From assembly GCA_015847255.1 (NCBI GenBank), contig JADLZK010004649.1, forward strand, positions 62,001-126,000: a DNA stretch of 64,000 nt, in the 5' to 3' direction. Shown here in pieces: positions 21,143-33,175 of the stretch. The translations under genes and the position numbers were made by a program. The notes under the pieces are model-generated. The model saw only the letters and a list, made by a program, of their open reading frames with translations, searched no databases and was not told the DNA's origin. Source of the DNA: Hyparrhenia diplandra. Its lineage: Eukaryota; Streptophyta; Magnoliopsida; Poales; Poaceae. Within the stretch, counting starts at the first letter, position 1; every line of letters starts with the position of its first letter.

Positions 21143-23640
21143 CACTACTAGAATTGACGAGTTTCCCTAGGGTTTTTTCCTTTCCCTACCGTTTTAGGGT
21201 ACCCAAGGGAATGACAGATTTCCCTAGGATAATTTTGCAAAACCGTAGGGAAAGTCCTCTTTCCCTAGGAAACTCACGTTTTGGTCGGGAGGAGGGCCTC
21301 GCCCCAAAAATCCACCGCATCACAGTTCCGGAGTTCCCCTTCTCACCGCCACAGTGCTATCTCCCCCCGTGCCCTCAAATCACGCCGCCCAACCCTATCT
21401 CCCGATGCGCCGCCACCTCCGGCCGCATGCCCCGCTGCCCGCCCACGCAGGCGCCCTAGTGCGTAGCCCCGCCGCCAGATCGAGCCACACCGCTGCTCCC
21501 TCGGCCGCGGCACTCATCAGATCGAGAGACGCCGCGACATTCACCAGATCGAGACACGCCACTGCTGCTTCCTCCTTGCAGCACCCACCTCCGAGCACCA
21601 GCAGCAGCGCTGCCTCCTCGGCGTCAGCCACGGCAACGGCTTCCTCCATGCGGTGGCGCCCGTATCCCTTTCCCACCGGCGACGGCACCCTCTGCTCCCA
21701 TCGATGACAGCGTCTTCTTCCCCAACTAGAGGTGGCGTCCATGCTTTTCAGACGAAAGATGCCGCCATATACCTGCGACGGCACACTCTGCTCCCATCGA
21801 TGACAAGGTGTTTGCATCCCTTTTCTCCCCTTCATGCTGTCCAAAACCGAGCACCTGAACCTTATTTGGATCTGATCTAATGAAAGTTTGTATATGTATT
21901 TTATTTTTTTCTCCCCTTCAGTTTGTATCATTAGTAATCTCTATTTTATTTTTTCATGTGTTGAAAGAAAGAAAGAACTAAATGTCTTGCAAAGAACTAG
22001 ATGGCAGATACGGTCTTGCAATAGGGAGGACTACTGTCAGCTCCAGGTAAGTGATTCTGTATATTCAACGATGCTACTACTTTTGAGGCACATTCAGTCT
22101 AAGACTTTTGCATTAGCTTTATGACTCTGTACTAGTGCATTGCAGAATGCAGATATAGATATATTGTTTATAGTTTTTTTGACCGGAAATATATTGTTTA
22201 TAGTTATACTGTAAGCTCAATATTGGTTGTACCGTTGCTGCTTCTCAAAAACATAACAATGTCCATTGGATGCTATCATCGTCAACTTGCATGTAGATTG
22301 AATGGTGTTAATCCTGATCTATTTTATGATGAAAACTCAATATTTCTTTTCTTGTGTTAATGTGGCTGCAGTTTGAGGCAGCATGGGCGTGAGCTTTTGT
22401 TTTCTAGCAGTTTACTTATTAGTCTTTATTTTCTAGCAAAATGGATGGTAGTACTGTTTGTTCTGTACAACTTCAGTTACTAGGAAACCAGTGAAGCTGT
22501 TGTTTTCATGTAGAAAGGTGGATCTGGGTATTGCAAGTATGGCTGGATCAAGCTGCTCCCTCTTGGCATTGCGCTACATTCTTGGTAAGCTGTGCTGATC
22601 AGTGGCAAGGTCACATCTTAAAGGCACATGATCCTTGGTTATTACAGCAAATTTGTCCAGTATCAACGATACAAGTGCACATAGCACATTTTGCTGCCCT
22701 TTTGCTATGTCTATAAAAAACTTAGGCTGATTAAGCTATGTACTGTCTAAATGATTCACAATCTCTAGATTTTCACGTCAGCATGAATGTCTCGCTAGTA
22801 GAGTCAACAAGTTTCCCATGTGTTTCCTTTTGCAGGGTTGCTGCTGTGTCTGACATACATGCGCCTGAGACACAATGCTTGACTCTTTGCAATCAACAAA
22901 CTTGTGTGGGTTAGTAAGCTTGTATTTTCTCTACACAGCATCTCAATTATTTTTTTATGTGTAGTTTAATATATTCTGATGCTAAGAATATATGTGCATG
23001 ACTTGCTAAGAAATAGACCATTTGTAAGATCTCTAATGGCATAATGAAACCTTGCTGATGCAAGTCCTCTATACTTCTGCAGGTTTTCTTCAAACAATGA
23101 TTGAACCTTGCGAAGATGTGTCGTGCAAGATAGGCTAAAAGATTGGGCATGAAGATTAAATTTCTTTTATATATTGATTAGAGTATTTTCGTGGCCATGA
23201 TTGTATTATGATAATTATAACTCTAAATGTATGGATTTGTGCTTTTGGATTGGATGAAATGAGTGCTTAATTATGTGTTCATGTGTGAATTTGAATTTAA
23301 AGTATTTGTATATTTGAATTCAAATATAAATGTGTATTTGATTTTTGTTATAAATCTATGTAAAAAATATTCTTTCCCTAGAGTTGTAATTCCTAGGGAA
23401 ACATTCCTAAGGAAATTGATGCAGCTTTCAAAGAAAGTTTCCCTAGGGGATGTATCCCCTAGGGAAAGAATGTTTCCCTAGGGTTTCGCCCAAAACCGTA
23501 GGGAAACTCAGCCTTTCCCCGTCGAATTCTGCCCTAGGGGGCTGTCCCCTACGAAATACCCTAGGGAAACGTTTTCCCTAGGGTTTTCAGCGTTTCCCTA
23601 GGATTATTAACCCTAGGGAAACTTGTGAATTCCAGTAGTG
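21143..23640. mobile_element. CACTA DNA transposon, 2.5 kb, non-autonomous
   Basis: The left terminus is CACTACTAGAATTGACGAG at 21143 and the right terminus ...TTCCAGTAGTG at 23640. The 3-bp duplication TCA is present on both sides (21140-21142, 23641-23643). Subterminal TTTCCCTAGGG motifs are dense at both ends (21164-21270 and 23380-23625). A GC-rich exon-like block with PPSTSSSAASSAS follows the left end (about 21350-21800), and AT-rich intron-like sequence fills the rest. No transposase is seen. Confidence 0.93.
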
Positions 23641-25252
23641 TCAGTCCTTGACACTTCTTTTTGTATCTGGGGAAATTCTTGCATGCATTAATTGGGGGTG
23701 TTGCCTCATTGAAAAAATTTTGCGACCCTTCGGAGGGAAAAAGAGTGCAGTCCCTAGTGTCTCATAATTTCTTACACAACCCCTGGTTTTTCATATGCGC
23801 GCGTGCGAGTAGTCCTGCAACAAGAAGCTATTTTCAAATATCGAAAAAATCATAAGTTTGCTTTTGCGAGCCCACGGTGGAGGTGCCGGGGTGCCCGGCT
23901 TCTTTGCACCTCCACGCTGCTCATACTCGGAGGGCGCGGGGCGTCTTCTTTGCGAGCCCCTAGCGGAGGGTGCCCGACTTTCCTCCGCACCGCTGCAGTG
24001 ATGGGGGTTGAGATGCTTATGAATGATGCTCATGGATGTGATGGTATGATGAATGCGAATGTATATATGATGCATGTATGATGAGTGCTAGCACAGGGAT
24101 AAGTGCGAGGGTAAGTAAAACATTCTTATCATGAAGAATGTGATATTTGAGGCACAAGCAAGTATTTAAGAGGGTCAAGATAGACCAAATTTGATCCCCT
24201 GCAAACACCAAGTTTAGTAATCGGATCATAACGGATGGTTTCACATGACAAGTGCTTTCACAAGAGTAAGTGTGAAAGTGTTGAAGCCAAAACGGATGGA
24301 TTGGTTCCTGCAATATCAACTAAAACTGCAATGTAGCTTTCCATGTAGGGACCTGCAATATTGAGACATATTGCCCATTTGCAGCTTAAGGTTGATTAGT
24401 ACAACTACTGGGTAATTTTAAATTTTCATGCGGACGTATAGAATGCTGTTATTACGGAGGTGACCAAGGTGGGTGCGATGGTTATGAGATATTTGAAGAG
24501 AATGTTACCTTGTGAATGATGAGAAACCTGCAACCAAATACGGAGAAGTCCTAATAATAGGTTAGTTTGAGAGGGTAAGAATATACTCAAAGTGCTGATA
24601 ACCTACATGTTAGCACAATATAATAAGTTTGATATTTCTAAAACTTTCCTTTAGGCTCTAAAAAATCAAGTATGTTGTGGAGGTATTGACAAATTGTATT
24701 TAGTGAGCACTGGTCACATTGCGGAAGTTGAGCACGCGAGTTGTGAAGGTTTTCCCATATGGGACGTAAGAAATGAATAGCATGAGACAAGCGAAGGTAT
24801 GGTCGCTTTGGTGAACACAACATAGTGTCAGGTTAAGTGTCGTAAGCTTCAAACTTTTCGTAATATATTACCTTGGATGAAATGTAGAAACCTACAATAT
24901 ATGAGTATTGCCTTGCCAGGCAAGGGTTAGCACAATTACTAGTTTGTTTTGGATTTTCATGCGAAGGTATAGAATGCTGGTCACTCGCGGAGGTGACCAA
25001 AATATGTGCGATGGTTAACTGAGATATGCACGACAATGTTGTGTTGCGAAGTTTGATTCTTTGGCATGTTGTATATATATATATACACGAAGATAAAAAT
25101 AGTGTGCGTGGAGAGAACTCACCTGGGGTTCATAACCTGCAACACAATGAATTAATTGGCCTCGTACCCAGACGAAGGTTAATTCATAACTAAACAAGAG
25201 AAGTTATATTATATCAGCCGAGTTTTTTTTTTCATAGACCACTAGCTTTTCT
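23641..25252. repeat. retroelement-like sequence with degenerate tandem units
   Basis: The stretch GGTGTTGCCTCATTG (23696 on) followed by GGAGGGAAAAAGAGTGCAGT resembles sequence seen in grass gypsy LTRs. From about 24300 to 25190, units of a few hundred bases recur, each with CCTGCAA or CCTACAA, TTTTCATGCG[A/G]A[C/G]GTATAGAATGCTG and GGAGGTGACCAA. The clearest pair is about 24430-24480 and 24955-25020. No coding region is supported. Confidence 0.5.
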
Positions 25253-26355
25253 CACTACTACAGATAGCTTTCGTAGGGGCGCTCATTAGGTACAGCGAGG
25301 GCGGATTTAAAACCGCCCCTAACTTGGTTGTTGTTAGCGGCCAGTTTTTAAGTAGGGGCGGTTGGTGATGCAACCGCCTTATCAGTATGAGCCGCCCCTA
25401 CAGCAAAGCGTATGAAAACGCGATTTTAAAAATTCGAAAAAAATACAAAAACATTTTTATTAAACCGGGGAGCACCCCACCGCCATGCGCCCGGCGGGTC
25501 AAGTCGCGCATTTTTTCGGCGTAAAATCGCGCAACAGCGGCCGGCGGGATTCGAACCAGCGACCTCGTGCTTGCGCCGACCCCTCCCTACCACTGCACTA
25601 CACACTCACATGTGTCCATATCCCATTCCGCGTCCCCACATATTATACAAATCCGAGTGTAAATTGACTATTTGAGGCCCTAAATGGATTCAAACTAAAA
25701 AGTCATCAACTACAAAGTTTCATAACTTTTCGAGATCTACATTTCATATGTACAAAGTTTTTTTTTCATCCGAGGCCGTTTATTTAAATTTGAATTTCAA
25801 ATTTGAGACATTTGAACACAACTTTTGAATGCCTAGATGATTTCAAAGTAAAAAGTTGTCAACTACAAAATTTCATAACTTTTCGAGATCTACATTTCAT
25901 ATGTAGGAAGTTTTTCCATCCGAGGTCGTTTACTTAATTTCAAATTTCAAATTTGAGACATTTCAACATGACTTTTGCATGCCTAGATAATTTCAAAGTA
26001 AAAAGTTGTCAACTATAAAGTTTCATAACTTTTCGAGATCTACATTTCATAAGTAGGAAGTTTTTCCATCCGAGGTCGTTTACAATTTTTTAATTTTAGT
26101 GCTTTGTTTCAAAATTCGGGATCCCCTTTGTAGGGGCGCCTCAATATAGAGCCGCCCCTACTGTGGACCGCATTAGGGGCGGCTCGTGATTGAACCGCCC
26201 CTAGTAATAGTAGGGGCGGCTCGTAACACCAGCCACCCCTAATGTGGTCACTATAGGGGCGGCTCGTTTGGGGTGTCGCTATAGGGCGGCTCGAAAAATG
26301 AACCGCCCCTAATGCAAAAAGAGGGGCGTTCTCTTAGTAAGCTTTTGTAGTAGTG
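25253..26355. mobile_element. CACTA MITE-like element (GGGGCGG family), copy 1
   Basis: It starts CACTACTACAGATAGC and ends ...GCTTTTGTAGTAGTG, flanked by TCT duplications (25250-25252 and 26356-26358). GGGGCGG/CCGCCCC motifs crowd both ends. The interior has three roughly 140-bp units containing TTTCATAACTTTTCGAGATC and a tRNA-like segment. It is the inverted relative of 44395-45662. Confidence 0.92.
25547..25615 (-). other. tRNA-like segment with pol III A and B boxes
   Basis: On the minus strand TAGTGCAGTGGTAGGG resembles an A box and GGTTCGAATCC is a consensus B box, with spacing about right for a tRNA. The stems do not form a convincing full cloverleaf, so it is not called a functional tRNA. 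Equivalent segments occupy the same place in two other family members (45236-45300 and 48090-48155). Confidence 0.6.
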
Positions 26356-26513
26356 TCTCTAGCGAGGGTGCAGAACAAACAATGTGCCCTGTGAATGTAG
26401 TGTAGTTGCGAAGGTTAGTTCACAAAAAACCAGTAAGTGAATGTACTGAAGTTTGCACCTAAGTTTAGGGTCCCTAAGTTTGCTTATATTTATATGGGCG
26501 GAGAATGGATCAT
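26356..26513. other. continuation of the repeat interrupted by the MITE
   Basis: The sequence resumes the unit containing GCGAAGGTTAGTTCA seen left of the MITE (compare about 25168-25185). No gene is supported. Confidence 0.4.
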
Positions 26514-26797
26514 GTTGGGTAGGGGGCGCCGGCGTGCCACCCCCACCCTTGTAAAAAAGACCCAATGCTCAACTAGTGTGAGGGGGCTCGCTTGTAAATT
26601 TCTAAAGCTAAAGGGGGCGGATGGAAGATGTACTCCCTCCCCCCCCTATAAATACAACCCCAAGGGCAAGGGGAGGGGAGTCTCCCCCACTTTCTCATTT
26701 CTATTTCCCCATTTGCTCTTTCCTGTAGGAAGCCCTCGCCCCCTCTCCCGCAACCTTCGGTTGCGAAGGTCAAGGGGGCAGGTCTAAAACCCCACAG
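26514..26797 (+). repeat. LTR-like fragment, copy 2
   Basis: It begins TGTTGGGTAGGGGGCGCC and ends near ...AACCCCACA. A TATA box CTATAAATAC lies at 26645-26654. It is the reverse complement of 11118-11391 over nearly its whole length. Reading frames in it are GC-rich artefacts. Confidence 0.65.
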
Positions 26798-27693
26798 ATC
26801 AGCTTATACTCAGTGTGCTTATACTCAGTGTAGTTCCTTGTGTCAGAAGCTCAAAATCACACTTTAAGCGAGCAGCTCACCATTAACAAATACAATAAAT
26901 TTTGTCCTGACATGCATTATTCCAAGCATGCTGGCTTTATGTATTCTAACAATAAATATGTAGATTTTCGTACAACTGCTGCAGCCATAGTATTTTTCAG
27001 CTTTGAAATTATGTTGAATACAGTAACATATATATGACACCGTCCCAATCCTGGCTATCAGTTGTCTTCTTCTGAAGGATCTTGTGTTCCATTGTTGAAT
27101 TAAGTAGCAATTGAGTTTATACTTCTAAAACTTTGCAGTTGGCAAACTGCTTCAATTAATATGATTTACAGGTCCAGATATTTACATGTTCTTGGATCAG
27201 ATTTGAAATGATTAACAACGTCCAATGGAGACAAAGTCAAGACAAAAGTTGTTGTACTCGACCAGATTCACAATTTTGACTGTAGTTAGAAGAATAGCGT
27301 CAGCTATATGGTTACATGTGTCATGAATGTGAAGATACTTTTGTATCTCTTTATCATATATCACCTGGTTTCGTGATAGCATTTTCCGACGTTCTTGAAG
27401 GTGTTGATCAGGACGTGGCAATGATATCGTATTCTGGGATAATGGAACTTTCATCTGTTTCTTTTGCAAAAAGTAACTGTAATTGTCATCATTCGCCAAT
27501 TACCAACTCATGAAGGCATTGGAATAATCCATATGCATTTAAAACAACAAGCCTAAAATTCTGTATTCAGTTGGATTTTCGCTTTTCAGATGACTGAAAA
27601 CATGACACTCAAAATCAACAAGTAGAATAGATGACAAGACAACATCAATGAAGCACGGTACCTCCACAACTAGATGTGGGTGAGTTATCATTG
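26798..27693. other. unassigned sequence
   Basis: A minus-strand reading at 27212-27499 (NDDNYSYFLQKKQMKVPLSQ and downstream) has protein-like composition but no recognised domain, and no splice partners could be fixed. The remainder shows nothing supportable. Confidence 0.3.
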
Positions 27694-27929
27694 GAATAAA
27701 AATTTTAATATTTACTAACCAAAAAATATTTTGCATCAAATAGTCCTTTTGGTTGCGTCACATGCGATGGCATGATAAGATACGGCACATTCAATGGCAT
27801 TTCCGACGTAGAAAAACTTATCGCGTCACTCCCGTTGCTTTTGACAGTATTGTCTTGTCGTGGCACCGGGAGTGGCATGACAATACGAAATTTTACACCA
27901 CCCCACTAGCTTCTCTTGTGCTTTGCTTC
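27694..27929. repeat. dispersed repeat with fold-back hairpin, copy 2
   Basis: Same orientation as 10874-11107. The hairpin arms are GTCACTCCCG (near 27824) and CGGGAGTGGC (near 27866). One arm change (C to T) leaves a G-T pair, so folding potential is kept. Confidence 0.8.
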
Positions 27930-28400
27930 TCTCCCCGTGAAGAGTAGGTTCAGCTGGAGGCCATTAAGATGAGGGGCATGCGTAGGCCGCCTGTCGAGTA
28001 GACTGAGACCTTGAGAGTGGTGTGAGGGACAATGAGTGGAGATTTATAGTGATGATGAATGGATGATGGGAATGATATTGGGGTTTTGGGATTAGAGAAG
28101 AATTATATTATATACTTATTTTTTTTTGTTTTTGGCGTGCGCTATTGATGTAAACTACAACCCAATTGTTAGCTCACCTTTATTTATCTATTTCCCAATA
28201 AAGCTCATCGGTGATATCCATGACCTACACATATATGGTGTTGTGCAGATCTCTTGACTGCAGTGGTATTGAGATTGGAAGTTTGTTTGCAAGCTACTCT
28301 CAAGGATGCCTGTGGAGTGGAGACTCGTCAAGCTTCACAGCTACACTTAGATATCGGTGTTTTGTATGTTTCAGTCCAGTTGCCTTGTAATTAGATTGAT
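27930..28400. other. unassigned sequence
   Basis: No coding or structural feature is supported. The stretch ends at the 8-bp duplication that flanks the hAT MITE. Confidence 0.3.
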
Positions 28401-28408
28401 GTAATAGG

Positions 28409-29290
28409 CAGCCCCGCCCCACAAATTTTATGGGCCCTTGGGCGAGCAAGACACTAAGGGCCCCGACAATCTAATATTTTAATATACTAATTACAGTATA
28501 TAATAGTATTGATAAGAGAAAACTTATATACTGATTTTTTTTTTTGCAAAAGTATAACAGTAGATCAAAGAAGATAAAAAACAACAAAATAACTATGATG
28601 GCTGGTTACCTCGAAAAGTACAATGCTTTAATTCTTTTTTAAAAAGACGTCTTAGGGCATTTCTTGACGCAAAATCTTCGAGAACACCTTCGTGATTCTT
28701 TGGATTGAAGTTCCTGTTTTCTTTCTTTCCTTTTTTGAGCACCAACTTGTGTCCCTTTGGTAACATCTAACGTGATAAAAGATTTAAATTAGAAATAAAA
28801 TCCCTAAAGCCTCTATCGCTGCCCGTAAGCACTAAGCAGGCAGGGTATTAATCCTGATCAATTGATCTGTACACTAGTACTAGTTCATACGAATCATACT
28901 TTTGCCAAATTGCTGTGGAGGGGCAGAAGGCCGTCCTCGCGTCCGTAGCGTTGTCGCCCTGCGCGGCTGCGCTGCATCGTGCGATCCTGCCTTCCTAGCA
29001 AATAATCTTGATTTCTTGTCGTACAGAATCAGATCAATTGATCAAGATCAATACACCAGTACCAGCCGACTAGTACTAGTTCATACCTTGCCGAATTGCC
29101 GTGAAGGAGAGCAGAAGGCCGTCCTCGCGTGCGTAGCGGAGTCGCCCTTGTCTGATCGAGAACAGGTCGACAGCCGCTGATGGGCTAATACACAATTACA
29201 CGTACACATCTAGTATACACTAATACACGTACGCTACCCTCATGGGCCCATGGGCGTAGCACCGATTGCCCTCCCCTAGGGACGGGCCTG
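28409..29290. mobile_element. hAT-type MITE, 882 bp
   Basis: The 8-bp target duplication GTAATAGG is perfect at 28401-28408 and 29291-29298. The left end is CAGCCCCGCCCC and the right end ...GGGACGGGCCTG, imperfect inverted repeats of the CAGG(C/G)CC type common in hAT elements. No transposase coding is present. Confidence 0.88.
28857..29150. repeat. internal direct repeat in the hAT MITE
   Basis: A block with ACTAGTACTAGTTCATAC, GCCGTCCTCGCG and CGTAGCG appears at 28857-28970 and again at about 29035-29150, in the same orientation about 180 bp apart. Confidence 0.75.
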
Positions 29291-29298
29291 GTAATAGG

Positions 29299-32200
29299 CA
29301 TAATTTTGTACTCTGATGTGTCGTATGACTCTGGACACCCGTGATAGCTGGCGTATCATGGGACTATCACGTAGGGGAAACACACTTATTTTCTCTTGGG
29401 AATCCCTGTTCGTTTCAGTTATCCACACTAGCAACTGGTCTGCTGTCTTTTCGGTGTTGTCCCTTGTATACTGGACAACACTTGATGCTTTCAAAAGCAT
29501 GGTGTGGCGGCTTTCCTATGCAAAAGTCTCTACCTAACTCATGGGCTCCATGATGCTATTATTAGTAGTCACAAGTATTTGTTATATTAATATATATTAT
29601 CTTGATTCCCAAAATGTCCAGGTAATGATGCGCGGCTGTCGTCATCGGACAAGTATGACTCAGTTTCTATATATATATCATATTAGTGGAGGGACCGTAG
29701 CATATGGGTTGGATGTGACCACGATGCAAATTAAAATACAGAGCTAGAGATATCTTGAGATGTACATAAATTTGTTAGGAAGGATTAGCACATTATCTAA
29801 TCTAGTGCAGTTTTTCGGCAGCATATGTACTCCCTCCGTCTCTAATTGAGTGTCGCCCTCGGTTTTCATGCTACAAGTTTGACTCGATTTGTATAAAATA
29901 CATGCAACATTTATATCTCCAAATAAATTTATTAAAAACTAGATGAAAAGATCTTTCGATGATACTAATTATTTAGCATAAATATTTATGTATTTTTATA
30001 TATAATTATTGACAGTAGTTTTCGGGAAACAAGAGCGACAAACATTTAGGAACGGAGGGAGTATATTTGACCTGATGGTTTTGTTTGATGTGTGGATACC
30101 ATTTTTGTCGACTGCCATAAATTTAATTTTTGGTTGAGCATGGAGTAGTGGTTCCTTCTGCTTCGTATGCAAATTGTAGATTGGGCTGCCTTGCAGCACC
30201 ATGAAATGGGATATACAGTGGTCGCTATAACGAACACCCACCTTTAGAAAATAAGTTTCTAGACCAGAGGCGGCTCAAAGTACAACCATCTCTACAAATC
30301 GTTACCAAGGAATCATAAATCGGTCCAAAAAATAGCATTTTTGAAAATTCAGAGAGACTGCACGAATCGCCTCAAAAAATAGATTTCTAGAGCAGTCTTA
30401 AAAGATAGGGCATGTTTAGAGGCGTCTGAAAGTACTTTCGTCTCTAGAAACAAATTTTAGCCGCTCATTTTAGGCAAGCCACCTCGACCAAAAAAAAGGC
30501 CACTGTAGCTAAAAATATTAATTATATAGTGAAATTTTACTTTGATGCACATACTTCTAGAGTCGGGTGAAATTGCTAACAAAATTTCTACCAGTTTTAA
30601 GAAACATTGGTGTTGATTCTTTCCGCCCGATTCATAATACAAAATCGTTGGTGATTATCAAACCAATGGTTCGTTCTACAAGCTAGCCCTGAAAATGACT
30701 ACTAACGGTTTGAATAAGTACGTGGCAGTGAAAATGCCGGCGGCGGCAAAAATGTTTTCTGTAACAATGGTAGGTGTTACTGGAATATTTTAGGATGGTT
30801 ATCCACATCTCCGTGGTGTCCCATTATGTTAATATAATATATCATTTTGGGTTCCATAAATATTCCATGGGAAGATTAAGGTGCATTGCCAAATCATCGC
30901 TGATGGCTTCACAATGTGGAAAAATATATAAAATACAATGATATGCACCTACTTCATAGTACAAAGCCAGGAAATTAGGCCTGCTTTTTGTGGACAGAAG
31001 TTGCCTTTGTACCACAGGCTTTAAAAAACAGTGGCGACGGCTTTTCTCTAATCTGCATCTCAATAATAGCATATTATTCTGCTACAAAGAGTATTTGTAA
31101 CATTATAATTATATATACTATATGTTACATCGATTGGCATACAGGTCATGATGTGCGACTGTTGTCATCGTGCAAGTACGACTCATAATGCAGATTAAAA
31201 TACAGCAGGTGGATACATCTTGAGATGTACCAAAATTTGTTTGGTAGGATCAGCTCATTTTCTGATCAAGGAAGGTAGGTGCACTTGCGTTTGATGCGTT
31301 TCTACAGTACAGGAATATTGGCCTGCTCGCTTTGATTTATGTGTGGACCATTTTTGTCCACTGTTGTACATTTCTGGTGGTGCATGCGCCCAGTGGCTCT
31401 TGCTTTTTCGTATCCATCATTTGATACTAGTCTGTCTTAGCTTGTTCCGTGATCATGATTAAATTTTTCTCCTTTTGATGAGACACAAGATCTGAAACAT
31501 ATCTTTGGCGATTATTGTTGTTGTATGTTTTCAGCCGTCCATAACTGTTCCCTCTGCTCATACACTATATTAGAGATTGTTTAATTTCTACAGTAGAAAT
31601 AACATAATTATCTTTTTCTAATTTGATGAACAAAAAAAAGTAGAAGCGACTTATAATTTGGAATAGAAGGAGTACTATTTAATCGTGTTACGTGTTATGC
31701 GTATGCCTTGTTCACTACACAGCAATGCCATTGAAGTTTTAATTTGTCTCCACAACCTGTGATTTAATGGAGCCTACAAGCCCGACTATATTTTCCTGTA
31801 TTTTTCAATCTTATTAGGAGCAAAAGCAATTTTATTTCGACTCTATTTGATAAGCAGTTTACCAATGTCCAGTACAACAACATATATAATGCTTACGATA
31901 CATAAATAATAACATGACAAAGACCATAAAATAAAATTACATATGTGCTAACAAAGTCCATTTTGAGTAAGAGCTAAACAGTTACAAGCATTTTACAGAT
32001 TGTGCCAATGTTCGGATGGGATTCTAAATCCATATTATGATATAAGCACCTTGCGGACCATCTTCTAACAACAAAGTGGAGTCTAAGATGTGCAAAACAT
32101 ACGGACAGGTGGAGTCACTTTAGGATAGAAGCAGGTATGCATGAGCCAACGCCTGTCCAACGACAGAAAAAATCAACAAGATCATTTTATTGGACATTCT

Positions 32201-32330
32201 TCTACTGCTTTATTACGTGCACCGTACTCAATTCAAATAGAAGGCTCGTGAATAGGTTTTCTCCTGTAGAGATCACATATTTAAACTATTAGTTGTGAAA
32301 TAATGACCTAATACAATGTAGTACATTTGT
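29299..32330. other. intergenic sequence with a local duplication and MITEs
   Basis: No gene is supported over about 3 kb. Blocks at 29618-29810 and 31142-31270 are diverged direct repeats (shared AAATTAAAATACAG-type and CTTGAGATGTAC strings). The same order continues with 30060-30180 and 31310-31430 (shared ATGTGTGGA and CCATTTTTGTC). A Stowaway-like fragment is visible at about 31560-31672. Confidence 0.5.
29830..30061. mobile_element. Stowaway MITE
   Basis: It has termini CTCCCTCCGTCTCTAATTG and ...TTAGGAACGGAGGGAG in inverted orientation, with TA duplications at 29828-29829 and 30062-30063. At 232 bp and AT-rich, it matches the Tc1/mariner-derived Stowaway class. Confidence 0.93.
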
Positions 32331-33105
32331 CAACCTCAGATATACAGAGGACAAATTTTGAGGAAGGAGAAAGAACCTCGGCAATACTAAGATGTCCTAT
32401 TTCACCAACAATTTTGTGCATCACTACATATACCTTCCTCACTCATATGTACCTGCATCACTAAATATATATAGGGTCCTTTTAATCGATGCTTCGATTA
32501 TTATCACTCCCATTAGTCATTGATTCCAATGTCCGTTATTAGCGGTGCACCTAGTTGCAAAGATTACCTGATTACTTATGAATAATGCATTGTGTTCTCC
32601 TAGACATGGGTGAATCTAAGCAGTGACGTGTTTTCTTTACTTGCCGCACTAATAATAACTTAGGGATGACGCATTATTCCACATCATTGACTTAGGTGTC
32701 TCACTGTCTCCTAGTTATCAATAGTGCATTTTGTTTTCCTAGACATGGGTGACATCAGTGACACATTTTCTTTACCTGCCTCACTCATAATAACATAGCG
32801 ATGACGCATTATTCGACATCACTGATTTAGGTGTCTCACTGTCTCCTTTGTGTTGTTTTGGCATAGTGGCTGTTTAGTTATGTGTGCATGGTTAATATAT
32901 TTTGTTCAGGTATCATAAGTCGATCTGAGCTATACACAGGCATGAAGGACAAAATTGAGGTAGGAGGAACAATCTCCAAGCAAGCAATACTAAGATGCTC
33001 CATTTCAGAAACAATTGTATAGAATACTTACATACTACGCATCATGGTTAGTCCCGCTGTGCATCACTATCCTGGTCCTTTCTGTCCGTGCATCCATCAT
33101 TGTAA
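32331..33105 (+). repeat. duplicated KSL upstream repeat units (pair A)
   Basis: Two diverged units share AAGGACAAA..TTGAGG..AGGA (32347 and 32946), GCAATACTAAGATG and TTGTG/TATGCATCACTA. A third motif, CCTAGACATGGGTGA with GACGCATTATTC, occurs at about 32601-32690 and 32738-32820. The same family forms pair B at 54140-55090. These units lie directly upstream of the KSL start. Confidence 0.8.
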
Positions 33106-33107
33106 TT

Positions 33108-33115
33108 CATAAATA
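33108..33115 (+). promoter_or_regulatory. candidate TATA element of KSL
   Basis: CATAAATA lies about 60 bases before the proposed ATG and is followed by a CA-rich leader (CTTCACACACAAGC). A related TTAAATATTTCACACGCAAGC occurs at about 55056-55078 in the second copy of the upstream region. Confidence 0.45.
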
Positions 33116-33175
33116 CTTCACACACAAGCTTTCTAAGCAAGCACCTTTATCCACATATACAAACACTCCCTTCCC

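Noticed and set aside
21354..21931. Ser/Ala/Pro-rich readings suggesting a gene
   Set aside because: They lie inside the CACTA at 21143-23640, are low complexity, and have no domain or clear exon structure.
25547..25615. Functional tRNA gene
   Set aside because: A and B boxes are present but acceptor and anticodon stems do not pair convincingly; it is part of a transposon family.
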